From Amycolatopsis bartoniae (GTDB taxonomy: Bacteria; Actinomycetota; Actinomycetes; Mycobacteriales; Pseudonocardiaceae): DNA of 64,000 nt. The stretch lies in NCBI RefSeq assembly GCF_014191255.1, contig NZ_JACHWH010000001.1, positions 1,550,001-1,614,000 on the forward strand. The letters are read 5' to 3'. Each line of letters begins with the position of its first letter. Positions within the stretch are counted from its first letter, which is position 1. The position numbers and the translations under genes are program-made. The notes below the pieces were generated by a model that did no database searches, was not told where the DNA came from, and worked only from the letters and a program-made list of their open reading frames with translations. Below, in pieces: positions 46,030-56,020 of this stretch.

Positions 46030-46410
46030 CTAGGCCGTCGTCGCCCTCCAGCCGCCGTCGAAGGTCAGCACCAGCCGGTCCGCCACGCCGAACGCCTCGC
46101 CCACCGCCAGCGCGGCCGCGGCCCGCACCGCGCTCTCCTCGATGTCCGTGACGTTCAGCTGCGCGTGCACGACCTCCACCCGTGCCACGTCCACCCCCAG
46201 CGACCGCACCAGCTCGACCCCCTCCCGGGCACCGGCTACCGCCGCCTCCACGAACTCCGCGTCGTGCCGCGGCTGCAACGACGTCCGGTCCTCCGGCGGC
46301 ACGGCCCAGACCACGTCCGCCTCGCCGGGCACCACCCGCACCCGCACCTGCCCGAAGTAGCCGACGCCACCCTTCTGCCGCTGCAGCTTGAACTCCCCGG
46401 TGCGGGTCAT
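46030..46410 (-). CDS. EF-G domain IV-like protein, probable immunity protein of the Rhs toxin
   Basis: A 126-residue cytosolic protein. Its sequence follows EF-G domain IV along its length: GEFKLQRQKGGVGYFGQV matches the EF-G pattern G-K-x-x-x-Q-S-G-G-x-G-Q-Y-G-H-V, then RVRVVPGE, then FVEAAVAGAREG (EF-G: YIPAVDKGIQEQ-type helix), VARVEVVHAQLNVTDIEESA (EF-G: V-V-D-x-x-I-x-L ... D-S-S-E) and VRAAAALAVGEAFG. It has none of the other EF-G domains. ATG 46410 overlaps the Rhs stop (ATGA), the place of a toxin's immunity gene. A decoy that presents EF-G domain IV to the toxin is a possible mechanism; that is hypothesis. Confidence 0.65.
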   Translation of the reverse strand: MTRTGEFKLQRQKGGVGYFGQVRVRVVPGEADVVWAVPPEDRTSLQPRHDAEFVEAAVAGAREGVELVRSLGVDVARVEVVHAQLNVTDIEESAVRAAAALAVGEAFGVADRLVLTFDGGWRATTA

Positions 46411-49400
46411 CCGGAACTCCTCGTGCTCTGGAACAGGTGGTAGACGCTGCTACTGAAGTAGTGCTCGGCGCCGAACCTCCCGGTGACGCGCCGGATGTGG
46501 TCGTAGTCGTGGTTGCCCTCGGACAGCCACAGCTCGGTCGCGGCGTCGTCGTCCATCGTGCTCATGTCCGCCGACCGCAGCCCGTCGAAGTCCTCGCCCC
46601 GGATCCGGTGCTCGACGATCTCCATCGACGGCGCGCCCTCGCGGCTGCTCATCACGCCCAGGTACCGCTCCGCCTGCTCCCTCGTCTCCCAGGCGTAGAG
46701 CCCCTCGCCCAGCTCCGACCGCGGCCGGCCGTTCGAATCCACCCCGGAAGGCCAAGGCTCGCCCCCGTTGTCGATCAGCCGGTCGGCGTCCTGCCTGCTC
46801 TGGACGCTGTAGTACGTCTGGCACGGCGTGAGCCCGCTCGGGTCGATCGCGGACGTCGGGTTCGGCACGTACGCCTGCGGGTTGGGCGCGGGCGCCAGCC
46901 CCAGCGGGTCGATCGCCGTGTACCGCCCGGTGGCCGGGTCGTAGTACCGGTGGTGGTTGTAGTGCAGCCCGGACTCGCGGTCGTAGTACTGGCCGGGGAA
47001 CCGCAGCGGGGTGTCGGCCCCGTCCCCGCCGCCGGGCAGGTCGAGCCCCCACAGCGTGGACCGCCGCCGCCACGCCAGCGTGCCGTCCGGCGTGACCAGC
47101 TCGGACGGGGTGCCGACGAGGTCGGTGACGATCGAGTAGAACTCGCGGTCGAACCACTCCTGGTCGCGTGCCGTCCGCTCCACCTGGGACACCGGCCGGA
47201 ACGTGCCCGGCTCCCAGTTCCACGTCGTGGCCGTGCCGTCGGAGCGGATCTGCTCGGCGAGGACCATGCCGTCCCAGCAGAAGTCGATCCGCTCGGCGAC
47301 CGCGCTCCCGGCGAGCCGGAGTTTCGCGATCCGCCTGCCGAGCGGGTCGTAGAGGTAGCGCCAGCGCGTCCCGTCCGGGGTGGCCACCTCGACCAGCCGG
47401 TCGTCGGCGTTCCACGTGTAGTGCCAGGTCTCCGGCTTGGCCGACAGCCGCTTGCGCGAGCGGCTGATCACCCGGCCCTGCGCGTCGTACCGGTAGCGCA
47501 CGTTCCCGGCCTGTGTGACGGCGCAACCGGCGTACTGGCGCGATCCCTGTGCGTCACCGGACGGGTCGGGCCAGCTCGCCGAGGTGACGTTGCCCGCCGC
47601 GTCGTAGGCGTAGCGCTCGGTCCAGCCCGCTCCGGTCACCGCGGTGATCCTCGCCGCCGGGTCGAGCGTGAACGACCGGTTGCCCGCGAGCAGGTCGTCG
47701 ACTCCGGCGAGGTGCCCGTCCGGCCGGTAGTGGTAGCGGCGCTGCTGGATCACCCGCGACCGGTGGCGCGCGCTCGCGACGGCGGAAACGGTCTGGGTGC
47801 CCAGCCGGCCGCCGGGCTCCCAGGACTGCGCGATCACGGTGCCGCTGTCGAGCAGCCGCTCGGTCTCCCGCCCCGCACCGTCGTAGCCGAAGGTCATCGT
47901 GTGCCCGGCCGTGCGCAGAGAGTCGGGCCGCCCGCCCATGCCGTACCGCCACACCGTTTCGGCCCCGGTGGGGGTGCGCCGCCGGGTCCGGCGGCCGATC
48001 CGGTCGTACTCCGACACGACGAAGCGCCCGTTGCTGCCCTCGGCCAGCACCCGGCCCACCGCGTCGCGGGTCAGCAAGAGGTCCGCGTCCGCGTTGCGCG
48101 CCCGGACGAGACGGCCCACCGGGTCGTGCTCGAAGGTCTCGACCACGTCGCCGTGGCTGCGCTCGACCACGTTGCCCAGCCGGTCGCGCCGGTAGGTGAT
48201 CTCCTCCTGGTTGCCGTTGATCCGCGCGACGAGCCGCCCGGCCGCGTCGTGCCGGTAGCGCACGGTCCGCCCGTTGAAGTCGGTCTCGGCGACGAGGCGT
48301 CCCGCGTCGTCGTACTCGTAGCGCCAGACCTGGCCGCGGGAGTCGGTCACCGACCGGAGCTTGAGCGTCGGGTCGTAGGCGAAGGTCAGGCTGCTGCCGT
48401 CGGGGCGGACGTGCGCGGCGGGCAGGTCGAAGTGCGTGGTGCGGACCCGCGTGACCTGGCCCAGCGCGTCGACGTACTCGACCTGGTTGCCTTCGCCGTC
48501 GTAGCGCCACCGCTCGACGCCGCCGCCGGGATGCGTCCGCGACAGCAGCCTGCCCTCGACCGTCCACGTCAGTGTGGTCGTCGCGCCGGTGGGGTCGGTG
48601 ATCTCGACGACGCGGCCGAACTGGTCGCGCCGGTAGCGGGTGACGTTGCCGTGCACGTCGATGTCGGCAACCGGCAGGCCCGCGGCGTCGGTCTCGGTGC
48701 GGTGCACGCGGCCCAGCTCGTCGGTCACCTTGACGAGCTGGCCCGTGCCGTCGTACTCGCACCGGGTGGTGGCGCCGGTGGGATCGGTGACCGTGGTGAC
48801 CCGGCCGGCGTCGTCGTAGGTCCGCCGCCACACCGCACCGTCCGGGTCGACGGTGACGACGGGACGGCCGAGTTCGCCGTACTCCGCCAGCGCCTGCGTG
48901 CCGTCGGGGCGGGTGATCGTGGTGAGGTTGCCGTCCTCGTCGTAGCGGTAGGTCGTGGTGTGGCCCAACGGATCGGTCCGGGACACCAGCCGGTCGAACT
49001 CGTCCCACTCCTGGGTGGTGGTGTGGCCGAGCGGGTCGGTCTCGGCGACGATCTGGCGTCGCTCGTTGACCCGGTAGACGGTGGTGTGGCCGAGCGCGTC
49101 GGTGAAGCGGGTGATGCCATCTTCGTAGGAGAAGGTGCCGTCGAGGTAGCCGCCCGAGCCCTCGTTCGCCACGCAGCGGCCGCGTTCGTCGTAGCGGTAG
49201 CGGTACCACTCGCCGTTGCGGTCGGTCCACTGCGTGATCCGGCCCGCGAGGTCGTAGTCGAACCGCAGCGCCGCCCCCGAGGAGTTGAGCACCTCGGCCA
49301 GCCGTCCCGCGTCGTCGTAGCGGTACCGGACCACCGGGATTTCGCCACCGTGCTCGTCTTGCAGGGACAGCGCGGTGATCAGGCCGCGGTCGGTCGCGAC

Positions 49401-50831
49401 GGCCAGCTCGTAGCCGCCCGAATGCCGGACCGCCGTGGGGGCGCCGGTGGCGTCCCGGTCGAACTCGATCCGGTTCCCGCTGCGGTCGCGCACCTCGCGC
49501 AGCAGTCCGGTGCCGGGCGCGAAGTGCAGGCGCTGCCCCGTTTTCCCCCGCTCGACGGTGAACCCTCCGTCCACGGTCCGCGACAACGGCCACCGGGGCC
49601 CCATTTCGGGCAGCACCGGACCGTCGGCCGGTGGTGCCGGGTACACCAGCAGCATCCCGTCCTCGGCGACGTACACGACGCCCGCCGCGTCGACCTCGAC
49701 CCGTTGGTCCAAGGTCGACGCCCAGCTGCGCCCGTACGAGCGGCCGGCGCGGTAGGACGAGACGTGGGTGCGGCGCAGCAGCAGCGGCAGCACACCCGGG
49801 AGGTCGACGTCGGTCTGCCCCAGCACCATCTCGCCGGTCGCGACGTCGATCGGGTCGTTCTCGCACACCCGCGCGTCTTCCGGGGTCTTGGTCTCCGCCG
49901 GGTCACCGGGACGGCTCGAACCCGCTGTGGTGCCGTCGCCGGGGTGACTGGCGCCGGGCAGGTCCGCGCCATCCGGCGTGTCCGGTGCGTGTGGCGCGTC
50001 GGGGCTGTGCACGTCGGGGGTGTCGAGGGAGTGGGCCGCCGAGGGGGTGGTGGCGCCGTCGGCGCGGCGGGCGAACTTCTTGCCCAGCTTCGCCAGTTTC
50101 TCGATGATCTCCCCGAGCTTGTCCACGATCCGCCGGATCTTCGGGGTCACGTTGCCGATCGTCTTGAGCAGCTTGCGCACCAGGTCCGAAACCTTGGTGA
50201 TCGTGCTCGTGATCGCCGTGGTGGCCTGCGCCGCCACCAGCGGGGTGGCGAACCCCAGCGTGCACGCCTCCTCCAGCACCCACGAAATCAGCTTCCCCAC
50301 CAGCTCCGCCACCAGATCGCGCACGGTCTCCCGCACCATCGCCACGACCTGGCCCATCACCATCACACCGGTGGAAATCCCGTCCGCCAGCGTCGCCGCC
50401 CCCGCCAGCGCGTCCGTCTGCTCCGCCACCCGCCCCCGATAGCCCTCCGCGCCGGTACCCGACCAGCCCGCCGTGCCATTGGTGACCTCCGCCCGCAAAT
50501 CCCCCGCAACCGCGGCCACCTCACCGGCGACGTTGCCCCACGTGTCGGCGAAGGACTGGATCACCGGCGGATCCCCCGCCAGCCAATCCAGCGCCTCCTT
50601 CAACGGCTGCACGTGCTCGATCAACCACGACGCCCCGTACTGCGCCAGCGTCCCGATCGGATCCACCACCATCGACAGGGCTTCCATCCCCACCCCGACG
50701 GCACCCAGCCCGACCTCGACCCACGACCCGTCCTTGACCCCGTTGGCCAGATCCACCGCCGACTCGGCGATCCCGATCCCCGTGACCCCCGTCGTCTGCG
50801 ACTGCGCCTGCGCGACGAGCGGGTTACCCAT
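46407..50831 (-). CDS. Rhs/YD-repeat polymorphic toxin with WXG-like N-terminus and ART-like C-terminal toxin
   Basis: 1474 residues. N-terminal helical export domain with GTAGWSGTGAEGYRG near 120-132 (WXG100-like turn). DUF6531 starts near 322 (ENDPIDVATGEMVLGQTDV). YD/RHS repeats fill about 440-1250 (many RYxYDxxGR units), ending in the core RYYDPATGRYTAIDPLGL near 1295. The last 140 residues are variable toxin: YYSVQSRQDADRL then LGEGLYAWETREQAERYL, similar to the G-x-G-h-Y-x-x-x-x-x-x-x-A-x-x-Y pattern of DUF3990/HYD1-type ADP-ribosyltransferase folds. Start ATG 50831; it overlaps the EspC-like stop. The Rhs shell should encapsulate the toxin; type VII-like export is inferred from neighbours. 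Confidence 0.85.
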   Translation of the reverse strand: MGNPLVAQAQSQTTGVTGIGIAESAVDLANGVKDGSWVEVGLGAVGVGMEALSMVVDPIGTLAQYGASWLIEHVQPLKEALDWLAGDPPVIQSFADTWGNVAGEVAAVAGDLRAEVTNGTAGWSGTGAEGYRGRVAEQTDALAGAATLADGISTGVMVMGQVVAMVRETVRDLVAELVGKLISWVLEEACTLGFATPLVAAQATTAITSTITKVSDLVRKLLKTIGNVTPKIRRIVDKLGEIIEKLAKLGKKFARRADGATTPSAAHSLDTPDVHSPDAPHAPDTPDGADLPGASHPGDGTTAGSSRPGDPAETKTPEDARVCENDPIDVATGEMVLGQTDVDLPGVLPLLLRRTHVSSYRAGRSYGRSWASTLDQRVEVDAAGVVYVAEDGMLLVYPAPPADGPVLPEMGPRWPLSRTVDGGFTVERGKTGQRLHFAPGTGLLREVRDRSGNRIEFDRDATGAPTAVRHSGGYELAVATDRGLITALSLQDEHGGEIPVVRYRYDDAGRLAEVLNSSGAALRFDYDLAGRITQWTDRNGEWYRYRYDERGRCVANEGSGGYLDGTFSYEDGITRFTDALGHTTVYRVNERRQIVAETDPLGHTTTQEWDEFDRLVSRTDPLGHTTTYRYDEDGNLTTITRPDGTQALAEYGELGRPVVTVDPDGAVWRRTYDDAGRVTTVTDPTGATTRCEYDGTGQLVKVTDELGRVHRTETDAAGLPVADIDVHGNVTRYRRDQFGRVVEITDPTGATTTLTWTVEGRLLSRTHPGGGVERWRYDGEGNQVEYVDALGQVTRVRTTHFDLPAAHVRPDGSSLTFAYDPTLKLRSVTDSRGQVWRYEYDDAGRLVAETDFNGRTVRYRHDAAGRLVARINGNQEEITYRRDRLGNVVERSHGDVVETFEHDPVGRLVRARNADADLLLTRDAVGRVLAEGSNGRFVVSEYDRIGRRTRRRTPTGAETVWRYGMGGRPDSLRTAGHTMTFGYDGAGRETERLLDSGTVIAQSWEPGGRLGTQTVSAVASARHRSRVIQQRRYHYRPDGHLAGVDDLLAGNRSFTLDPAARITAVTGAGWTERYAYDAAGNVTSASWPDPSGDAQGSRQYAGCAVTQAGNVRYRYDAQGRVISRSRKRLSAKPETWHYTWNADDRLVEVATPDGTRWRYLYDPLGRRIAKLRLAGSAVAERIDFCWDGMVLAEQIRSDGTATTWNWEPGTFRPVSQVERTARDQEWFDREFYSIVTDLVGTPSELVTPDGTLAWRRRSTLWGLDLPGGGDGADTPLRFPGQYYDRESGLHYNHHRYYDPATGRYTAIDPLGLAPAPNPQAYVPNPTSAIDPSGLTPCQTYYSVQSRQDADRLIDNGGEPWPSGVDSNGRPRSELGEGLYAWETREQAERYLGVMSSREGAPSMEIVEHRIRGEDFDGLRSADMSTMDDDAATELWLSEGNHDYDHIRRVTGRFGAEHYFSSSVYHLFQSTRSSG

Positions 50832-51144
50832 CGAGCGGCTTCCCGAGCGCCTTGATCGCGTCGCCCGTGGTCTGGTCCTGCTTCTCGTAGGTCTGGACCG
50901 CGTCACGCACCTTCGCGGCGGTGTCGGCGACGGACTCCTGCGCGGCCTGCAGCGCGCGGACGCCCATCTGCTCGAACGGGTCGAGCAGCAGCGCGAACGG
51001 CTGGCAGATCACGCCGTACGCGCTGTTGTCCATCGTCACCTGCTGCGCCGCCTGCACGGCGGTGGCCAGTCGCTCGGCGAGGCCGTCCACCTTGCCGGCG
51101 TGCGTGGTGAGCTCGTCGGTGAGTACCTGGTACCCGTCGGTCAT
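50824..51144 (-). CDS. EspC-like type VII secretion protein
   Basis: A 106-residue all-helical protein of the WXG100/EspC superfamily (ESX secretion-associated target). Two long helices: TDELTTHAGKVDGLAERLAT and VRALQAAQESVADTAAKVRD. Near the end, YEKQD fits the YxxxD/E type VII export motif. The Rhs gene overlaps its stop by 8 bases, so it is made together with the toxin, and it probably pairs with the toxin's N-terminal helices as export partner. No ESX core genes (eccC etc.) are in the window. Start ATG 51144. Confidence 0.75.
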   Translation of the reverse strand: MTDGYQVLTDELTTHAGKVDGLAERLATAVQAAQQVTMDNSAYGVICQPFALLLDPFEQMGVRALQAAQESVADTAAKVRDAVQTYEKQDQTTGDAIKALGKPLDG

Positions 51145-51153
51145 GCGATCCCC

Positions 51154-51675
51154 CTAGTCGCGCCGCAGGAACGTCTGGTTGCCGAAGTCGTCGTCGCCGT
51201 CGTCGGGGCGCTTCGGCCGCGGGCGCGGCGGTGGCGGCGGCGCCTGCTGCTCGTCGGCCTCGGTCTCGATGCGCAGCTGCCTGCCGGGCGCCTCGGGCGC
51301 GGGCTCCTCCTCGGGCGGCGGCGGGAAGTTCTCCTCCGCGGTGGCCACTATGTGGCGGCTCGTTTCGTCGTCCCCCACGGTTTCCGCGACTATTTCCCGA
51401 ATTCGCTGGGGATACCGCGACTGCGCCTGCTGCATGGCGGTGAGCACGGCTGCCGCGATCTCGTCCGGGCTGAGCTTGCGCACCCCGTCCGTCATCGCCA
51501 CGCCCGTCGGGATCCCGTTGGCCCCCACCGTGACCCTGACCGCGCCGTTCGCCGCCGAGCCGGTGATGGAGATGCCCTCGACCTCCTGCTGCATCCGCTG
51601 GTAGCGGGCCGCTTTCGCCTTCGCGTCGCGCTCCCAGTCGTCCACCATGCGGGCCATGTCGTCGAGTTCCGCCAC
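51154..51675 (-). CDS. YbaB/EbfC family protein with C-terminal Pro-rich tail
   Basis: A 173-residue protein. Residues 1-100 form the YbaB/EbfC fold: coiled MVDDWERDAKAKAARYQRMQ, then the strands GAVRVTVGANGIPTGVAMTD and helix LSPDEIAAAVLTAMQQAQSR. The tail is Pro/Glu/Arg-rich and ends FGNQTFLRRD. YbaB proteins bind DNA, but in actinomycetes such genes often open EspC-like/Rhs operons, where their role is unclear. The GTG start at 51675 follows GGGGAG. It is first of the four-gene toxin operon. Confidence 0.8.
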   Translation of the reverse strand: MAELDDMARMVDDWERDAKAKAARYQRMQQEVEGISITGSAANGAVRVTVGANGIPTGVAMTDGVRKLSPDEIAAAVLTAMQQAQSRYPQRIREIVAETVGDDETSRHIVATAEENFPPPPEEEPAPEAPGRQLRIETEADEQQAPPPPPRPRPKRPDDGDDDFGNQTFLRRD

Positions 51676-51923
51676 CGGTCCGCTCCCCTTTCGTCTTCCT
51701 TACGGACGTCGCGCACGGTTGTCCGGTTCCGCCAGGTTCCCGCAGGCAGTGCGTTCCGTCCAGTAGCATCGGAATCGAGCCCTGCATCGATCAAGTGAGC
51801 AATCCCAAACGACGGTGCGACGGAGATGCACCACTTCGATCACAACCTCCCGAGCCGGGGGGTTAGCCTGGTAGGCGCATCAGCGGACAACAAGAACGAG
51901 ATGGATAGAGGCGAGTCCCTGCC

Positions 51924-54900
51924 GTGTCCAGCAGCAGCCCTGCGTCACAGTTCGGCCCCAACGAGTGGCTCGTCGAGGAGATGTACGACCAGTTCCTCGC
52001 CGACCCCTCTTCAGTAGATGCCGCCTGGCATGACTTCTTCTCCGACTTCAAGCCGACGCAGACGCCGGAGACCAAGCCGGACAACGCGGGCAGCGCGCCG
52101 CAGGCCGCGCAGCCGAAGCAGGAGACCAACGGCCAGGCCACCAAGCCGGCCCCCGCGAAGACCCAGGCCGCCACCGCGAAGACCGCTCCCGCCAAGACCG
52201 AGCCGGCCGCGAAGGCCGCCCCGGCGAAGGCCCAGCCCGCCGCCGCCAAGCCGCAGGCCACCGCCGCCGCCGCCAAGGGCGGCCAGCAGGAGACCAAGCA
52301 GCTGCGCGGCGCGGCCGCCGCCATCGCGAAGAACATGGACGCCTCGCTGAGCGTCCCCACCGCCACCAGCGTGCGCGCCGTCCCGGCGAAGCTCATGGCG
52401 GACAACCGGATCGTCATCAACAACCACCTCAAGCGCACCCGCGGCGGGAAGATCTCCTTCACGCACCTCATCGGGTACGCGATGGTGCGCGCGCTGCAGG
52501 CGTTCCCGAACATGAACCGGCACTACGAGCTGATCGACGGGAAGCCGTTCGCCGTCACGCCGGAGCACGTGAACCTCGGCCTCGCCATCGACATGAAGGG
52601 CAAGGACGGCGGCCGCACCCTCGTGGTGGCCTCCATCAAGAACACGGAGAACATGTCGTTCCTCCAGTTCTGGCAGGCCTACGAGGACATCGTCAAGAAG
52701 GCGCGCAACAACAAGCTCACCGCCGACGACTTCTCCGGCACCACCATCTCGCTGACCAACCCGGGCGGCATCGGCACCAACCACTCGGTGCCGCGGCTGC
52801 AGGCGGGTCAGGGCGCGATCATCGGTGTGGGTGCGATGCAGTACCCGGCGCACTTCGAGGGCACCAGCGAGAAGACGCTGGTGGAGCTCGGCATCAGCAA
52901 GATCATGACGCTGACCTCGACGTACGACCACCGCATCATCCAGGGCGCGGAGTCCGGTGAGTACCTCAAGCGCATCCACGAGCTGCTGCTCGGCGAGGAC
53001 GGCTTCTACGACGACATCTTCACGTCGCTGCGGCTGCCGTACGAGCCGGTCCGCTGGGTCTCCGACATCCCCGAGGGCGGGATCGACAAGACCGCCCGCG
53101 TGCTGGAGCTGATCGACGCGTACCGGATGCGCGGCCACCTGATGGCCGACACCGACCCGCTGAACTACCGCCAGCGCCGCCACGAGGACCTCGACGTCCT
53201 GTCGCACGGCCTGACCCTGTGGGACCTCGACCGCGAGTTCGCGGTCGGCGGGTTCGCGGGCCAGGAGAAGATGAAGCTGCGCGACGTGCTCGGCGTGCTG
53301 CGCGACTCCTACTGCCGCACCGTCGGCGTCGAGTACACCCACATCCTGGACCCGGAGGAGCGCCGCTGGATCCAGGACCGGGTGGAGGTCCCGCACGCGA
53401 AGCCGGACCCCAACGTGCAGAAGTACATCCTGTCGAAGCTGAACGCGGCCGAGGCGTTCGAGACGTTCCTGCAGACCAAGTACGTCGGCCAGAAGCGGTT
53501 CTCGCTGGAGGGCGGCGAGACGGTGATCCCGCTGCTGGACACCGTGCTGGACAAGGCCGCGGAGCACGAGCTCGACGAGGTCGTCATCGGCATGCCGCAC
53601 CGCGGCCGCCTGAACGTGCTGGCCAACATCGTCGGCAAGCCGATCTCGCAGATCTTCCGCGAGTTCGAGGGCAACCTGGACCCGGGCCAGGCGCACGGTT
53701 CCGGTGACGTGAAGTACCACCTGGGCGCGGAGGGCAAGTACTTCCGCATGTTCGGCGACGGCGAGACGAAGGTGTCGCTGGCGTCCAACCCGTCGCACCT
53801 GGAGACCGTGGACCCGGTGCTGGAGGGCATCGTCCGCGCGAAGCAGGACATCCTCGACAAGGGCGACCAGGACGGCCAGGGCTTCACCGTGCTGCCGGTG
53901 CTGCTGCACGGCGACGCGGCGTTCGCGGGCCAGGGTGTGGTGGCGGAGACGCTGAACCTGGCGCTGCTGCGTGGTTACCGCACCGGCGGCACCGTGCACA
54001 TCATCATCAACAACCAGGTCGGTTTCACCACGGCGCCGGAGAACTCGCGCTCCTCGCAGTACGCGACGGACGTGGCGAAGATGATCGGTGCGCCGATCTT
54101 CCACGTCAACGGTGACGACCCGGAGGCCGCGCACTGGGTGGCCAAGCTGGCCGTCGAGTACCGCCAGGCGTTCAACAAGGACGTCATCATCGACATGATC
54201 TGCTACCGCCGCCGCGGCCACAACGAGGGCGACGACCCGTCGATGACGCAGCCGGCGATGTACGACATCATCGACACGAAGCGCTCGGTGCGGAAGACCT
54301 ACACCGAGGCGCTGATCGGCCGTGGTGACATCTCCGTCGACGAGGCCGAGGCCGCGCTGCGTGACTTCTCCAGCCAGCTGGAGCACGTGTTCAACGAGGT
54401 GCGCGAGCTGGAGAAGCACCCGGCGAAGGCGAGCCCGTCGGTGGAGGGTGAGCAGCAGGTCCCGGCCAAGGTCCCGACGGCGGTGTCGCGCGAGGTCATC
54501 GAGCGCATCGGTGACGCGTTCCTGAACGTGCCGGAGGGCTTCAACCCGCACCCGCGCGTGAAGCCGGTGCTGGAGCGGCGCGCGAAGATGGCCCGCGAGG
54601 GCGGGATCGACTGGGCGTTCGGCGAGCTGCTGGCGTTCGGTTCGCTCGCGCTGGAGGGCCGCCTGGTGCGGTTGTCCGGCCAGGACTCGCGGCGTGGCAC
54701 GTTCACGCAGCGGCACTCGGTGCTGATCGACCGCAAGACCGGCAAGGAGTACGCGCCGCTGCAGAACCTGGGCGAGAACCAGGGTCGCGTGATGGTGTAC
54801 GACTCGGCGCTGTCCGAGTACGCGGCGGTGGGCTTCGAGTACGGCTACTCGGTGGCGAACTCCGAGGCGCTGGTGCTGTGGGAGGCGCAGTTCGGCGACT

Positions 54901-55634
54901 TCGTCAACGGCGCGCAGACGGTGATCGACGAGTACATCTCGTCGGGTGAGGCCAAGTGGGGCCAGCTGTCGGACGTGGTGCTGTTGCTGCCGCACGGGCA
55001 CGAGGGTCAGGGTCCGGACCACACGTCGGGCCGGATCGAGCGGTTCCTGCAGCTGTGCGCGGAGGGTTCGATGACGGTGGCCGTGCCGTCCACCCCGGCG
55101 AACTACTTCCACCTGTTGCGGCGGCACGCCCTGGACGGCATTCGTCGTCCGATGATCGTCTTCACGCCGAAGAGCATGCTGCGCAACAAGGCGGCCACCT
55201 CGTCTGTCGAGGACTTCACCGGCCAGTCGAAGTTCATGTCGGTGATCGACGACGTGCAGGTGGAGCCGGAGAAGGCCCGCAAGGTGCTGCTCACCTCCGG
55301 GAAGCTGTACTGGGAGCTGGTCGCGGAACGCGCCAAGCGCGAGGCCGACGACGTCGCGATCGTGCGGATCGAGCAGTACTACCCGCTGCCGCTCAAGAAG
55401 CTGCGTGCGGCGCTGGAGCGCTACACGAGCGCCACGGAGGTCGCCTGGGTGCAGGAGGAACCGGAAAACCAGGGCGGTTGGCCCTTCTTCGGCCTCCACC
55501 TGCCCCGGAAGTTCCCGGACCTGCTGTCGGGCCTCCAGGTGGTCGCCCGCCGCCCGATGGCCGCCCCGAGCGCCGGTTCGTCCAAGGTGCACGAGGTCGA
55601 GCAGAAGGCCCTGATCGCCAAGGCCTTCGAGTAA
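51924..55634 (+). CDS. kgd: Multifunctional 2-oxoglutarate metabolism enzyme (Kgd)
   Basis: A 1236-residue fusion. Residues 1-40 are the E1-type N-terminal helix ([20 protein letters not shown]); a 70-residue Ala/Lys/Pro linker follows; 110-350 is an E2 acyltransferase-like domain ([31 protein letters not shown]) without lipoyl domain; the rest is the ThDP-dependent E1, with [28 protein letters not shown] and [14 protein letters not shown]. It acts as 2-oxoglutarate decarboxylase, carboligase and KGDHC E1/E2 component, as in Mycobacterium (1231 aa). GTG start 51924 follows AGAGGCGAG. Activity in relatives is controlled by the FHA protein GarA; a gene for it is not seen here. Confidence 0.95.
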   Translation: MSSSSPASQFGPNEWLVEEMYDQFLADPSSVDAAWHDFFSDFKPTQTPETKPDNAGSAPQAAQPKQETNGQATKPAPAKTQAATAKTAPAKTEPAAKAAPAKAQPAAAKPQATAAAAKGGQQETKQLRGAAAAIAKNMDASLSVPTATSVRAVPAKLMADNRIVINNHLKRTRGGKISFTHLIGYAMVRALQAFPNMNRHYELIDGKPFAVTPEHVNLGLAIDMKGKDGGRTLVVASIKNTENMSFLQFWQAYEDIVKKARNNKLTADDFSGTTISLTNPGGIGTNHSVPRLQAGQGAIIGVGAMQYPAHFEGTSEKTLVELGISKIMTLTSTYDHRIIQGAESGEYLKRIHELLLGEDGFYDDIFTSLRLPYEPVRWVSDIPEGGIDKTARVLELIDAYRMRGHLMADTDPLNYRQRRHEDLDVLSHGLTLWDLDREFAVGGFAGQEKMKLRDVLGVLRDSYCRTVGVEYTHILDPEERRWIQDRVEVPHAKPDPNVQKYILSKLNAAEAFETFLQTKYVGQKRFSLEGGETVIPLLDTVLDKAAEHELDEVVIGMPHRGRLNVLANIVGKPISQIFREFEGNLDPGQAHGSGDVKYHLGAEGKYFRMFGDGETKVSLASNPSHLETVDPVLEGIVRAKQDILDKGDQDGQGFTVLPVLLHGDAAFAGQGVVAETLNLALLRGYRTGGTVHIIINNQVGFTTAPENSRSSQYATDVAKMIGAPIFHVNGDDPEAAHWVAKLAVEYRQAFNKDVIIDMICYRRRGHNEGDDPSMTQPAMYDIIDTKRSVRKTYTEALIGRGDISVDEAEAALRDFSSQLEHVFNEVRELEKHPAKASPSVEGEQQVPAKVPTAVSREVIERIGDAFLNVPEGFNPHPRVKPVLERRAKMAREGGIDWAFGELLAFGSLALEGRLVRLSGQDSRRGTFTQRHSVLIDRKTGKEYAPLQNLGENQGRVMVYDSALSEYAAVGFEYGYSVANSEALVLWEAQFGDFVNGAQTVIDEYISSGEAKWGQLSDVVLLLPHGHEGQGPDHTSGRIERFLQLCAEGSMTVAVPSTPANYFHLLRRHALDGIRRPMIVFTPKSMLRNKAATSSVEDFTGQSKFMSVIDDVQVEPEKARKVLLTSGKLYWELVAERAKREADDVAIVRIEQYYPLPLKKLRAALERYTSATEVAWVQEEPENQGGWPFFGLHLPRKFPDLLSGLQVVARRPMAAPSAGSSKVHEVEQKALIAKAFE

Positions 55635-55647
55635 GCACACAAGACAG

Positions 55648-55683
55648 CCGCCCCCTCCCACCACAGGGAGGGGGCGGTTTTTA
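55648..55683 (+). terminator. Strong intrinsic terminator of kgd
   Basis: GCCGCCCCCTCCC - 6 bases - GGGAGGGGGCGG followed by TTTTT, 13 bases after the stop codon. It is the clearest factor-independent terminator in the window. Confidence 0.9.
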
Positions 55684-55770
55684 TGTTCCCCACAAACAGA
55701 AACAGGCACCCGGCAACAAAGAAGGCCCGGCACACGCCCAGGCCTCCCCCGTCCCCGATCCCCAGCTGCA

Positions 55771-55857
55771 TTAGCGGTTGGCTCACCGGGTCAAGGGTCG
55801 CGCAGCGATCGCGAAGCGACGCCGAAGGCGCCCTTGACGCGGTGAGCCAACCGTTAA
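55771..55857. repeat. 87-bp hairpin element, 27-bp arms
   Basis: Left arm 55771-55797 and right arm 55831-55857 are complementary at 25 of 27 positions (arm core CGGTTGGCTCACCG). The 33-base middle has GCGATCGCGAAGCGACG and partial symmetry. No coding frame; the rest of 55684-56020 shows nothing. It may be a REP-like or mobile hairpin unit. Confidence 0.75.
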
Positions 55858-56020
55858 ACGATCAAGGGGATGGGGCGGGGGTGGCCGGGCATTGGAGGGC
55901 GGCCACGCCCGGCCCACCGCTGGTGACCACGCTGGGACCAGAGAGGAAAAGAATGCCTCGCCGGCGGGCAGGCTCCGGGATGGCCGGGCCCAAAGGGATC
56001 TCACCTCAGGTGGGTGGTCG

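Noticed and set aside
46437-50855. 1472-codon open frame on the plus strand opposite the Rhs gene
   Set aside because: Low-complexity Val/Arg/Gly/Asp composition typical of the antisense of a GC-rich gene; no domain. The minus-strand Rhs frame has clear YD repeats.
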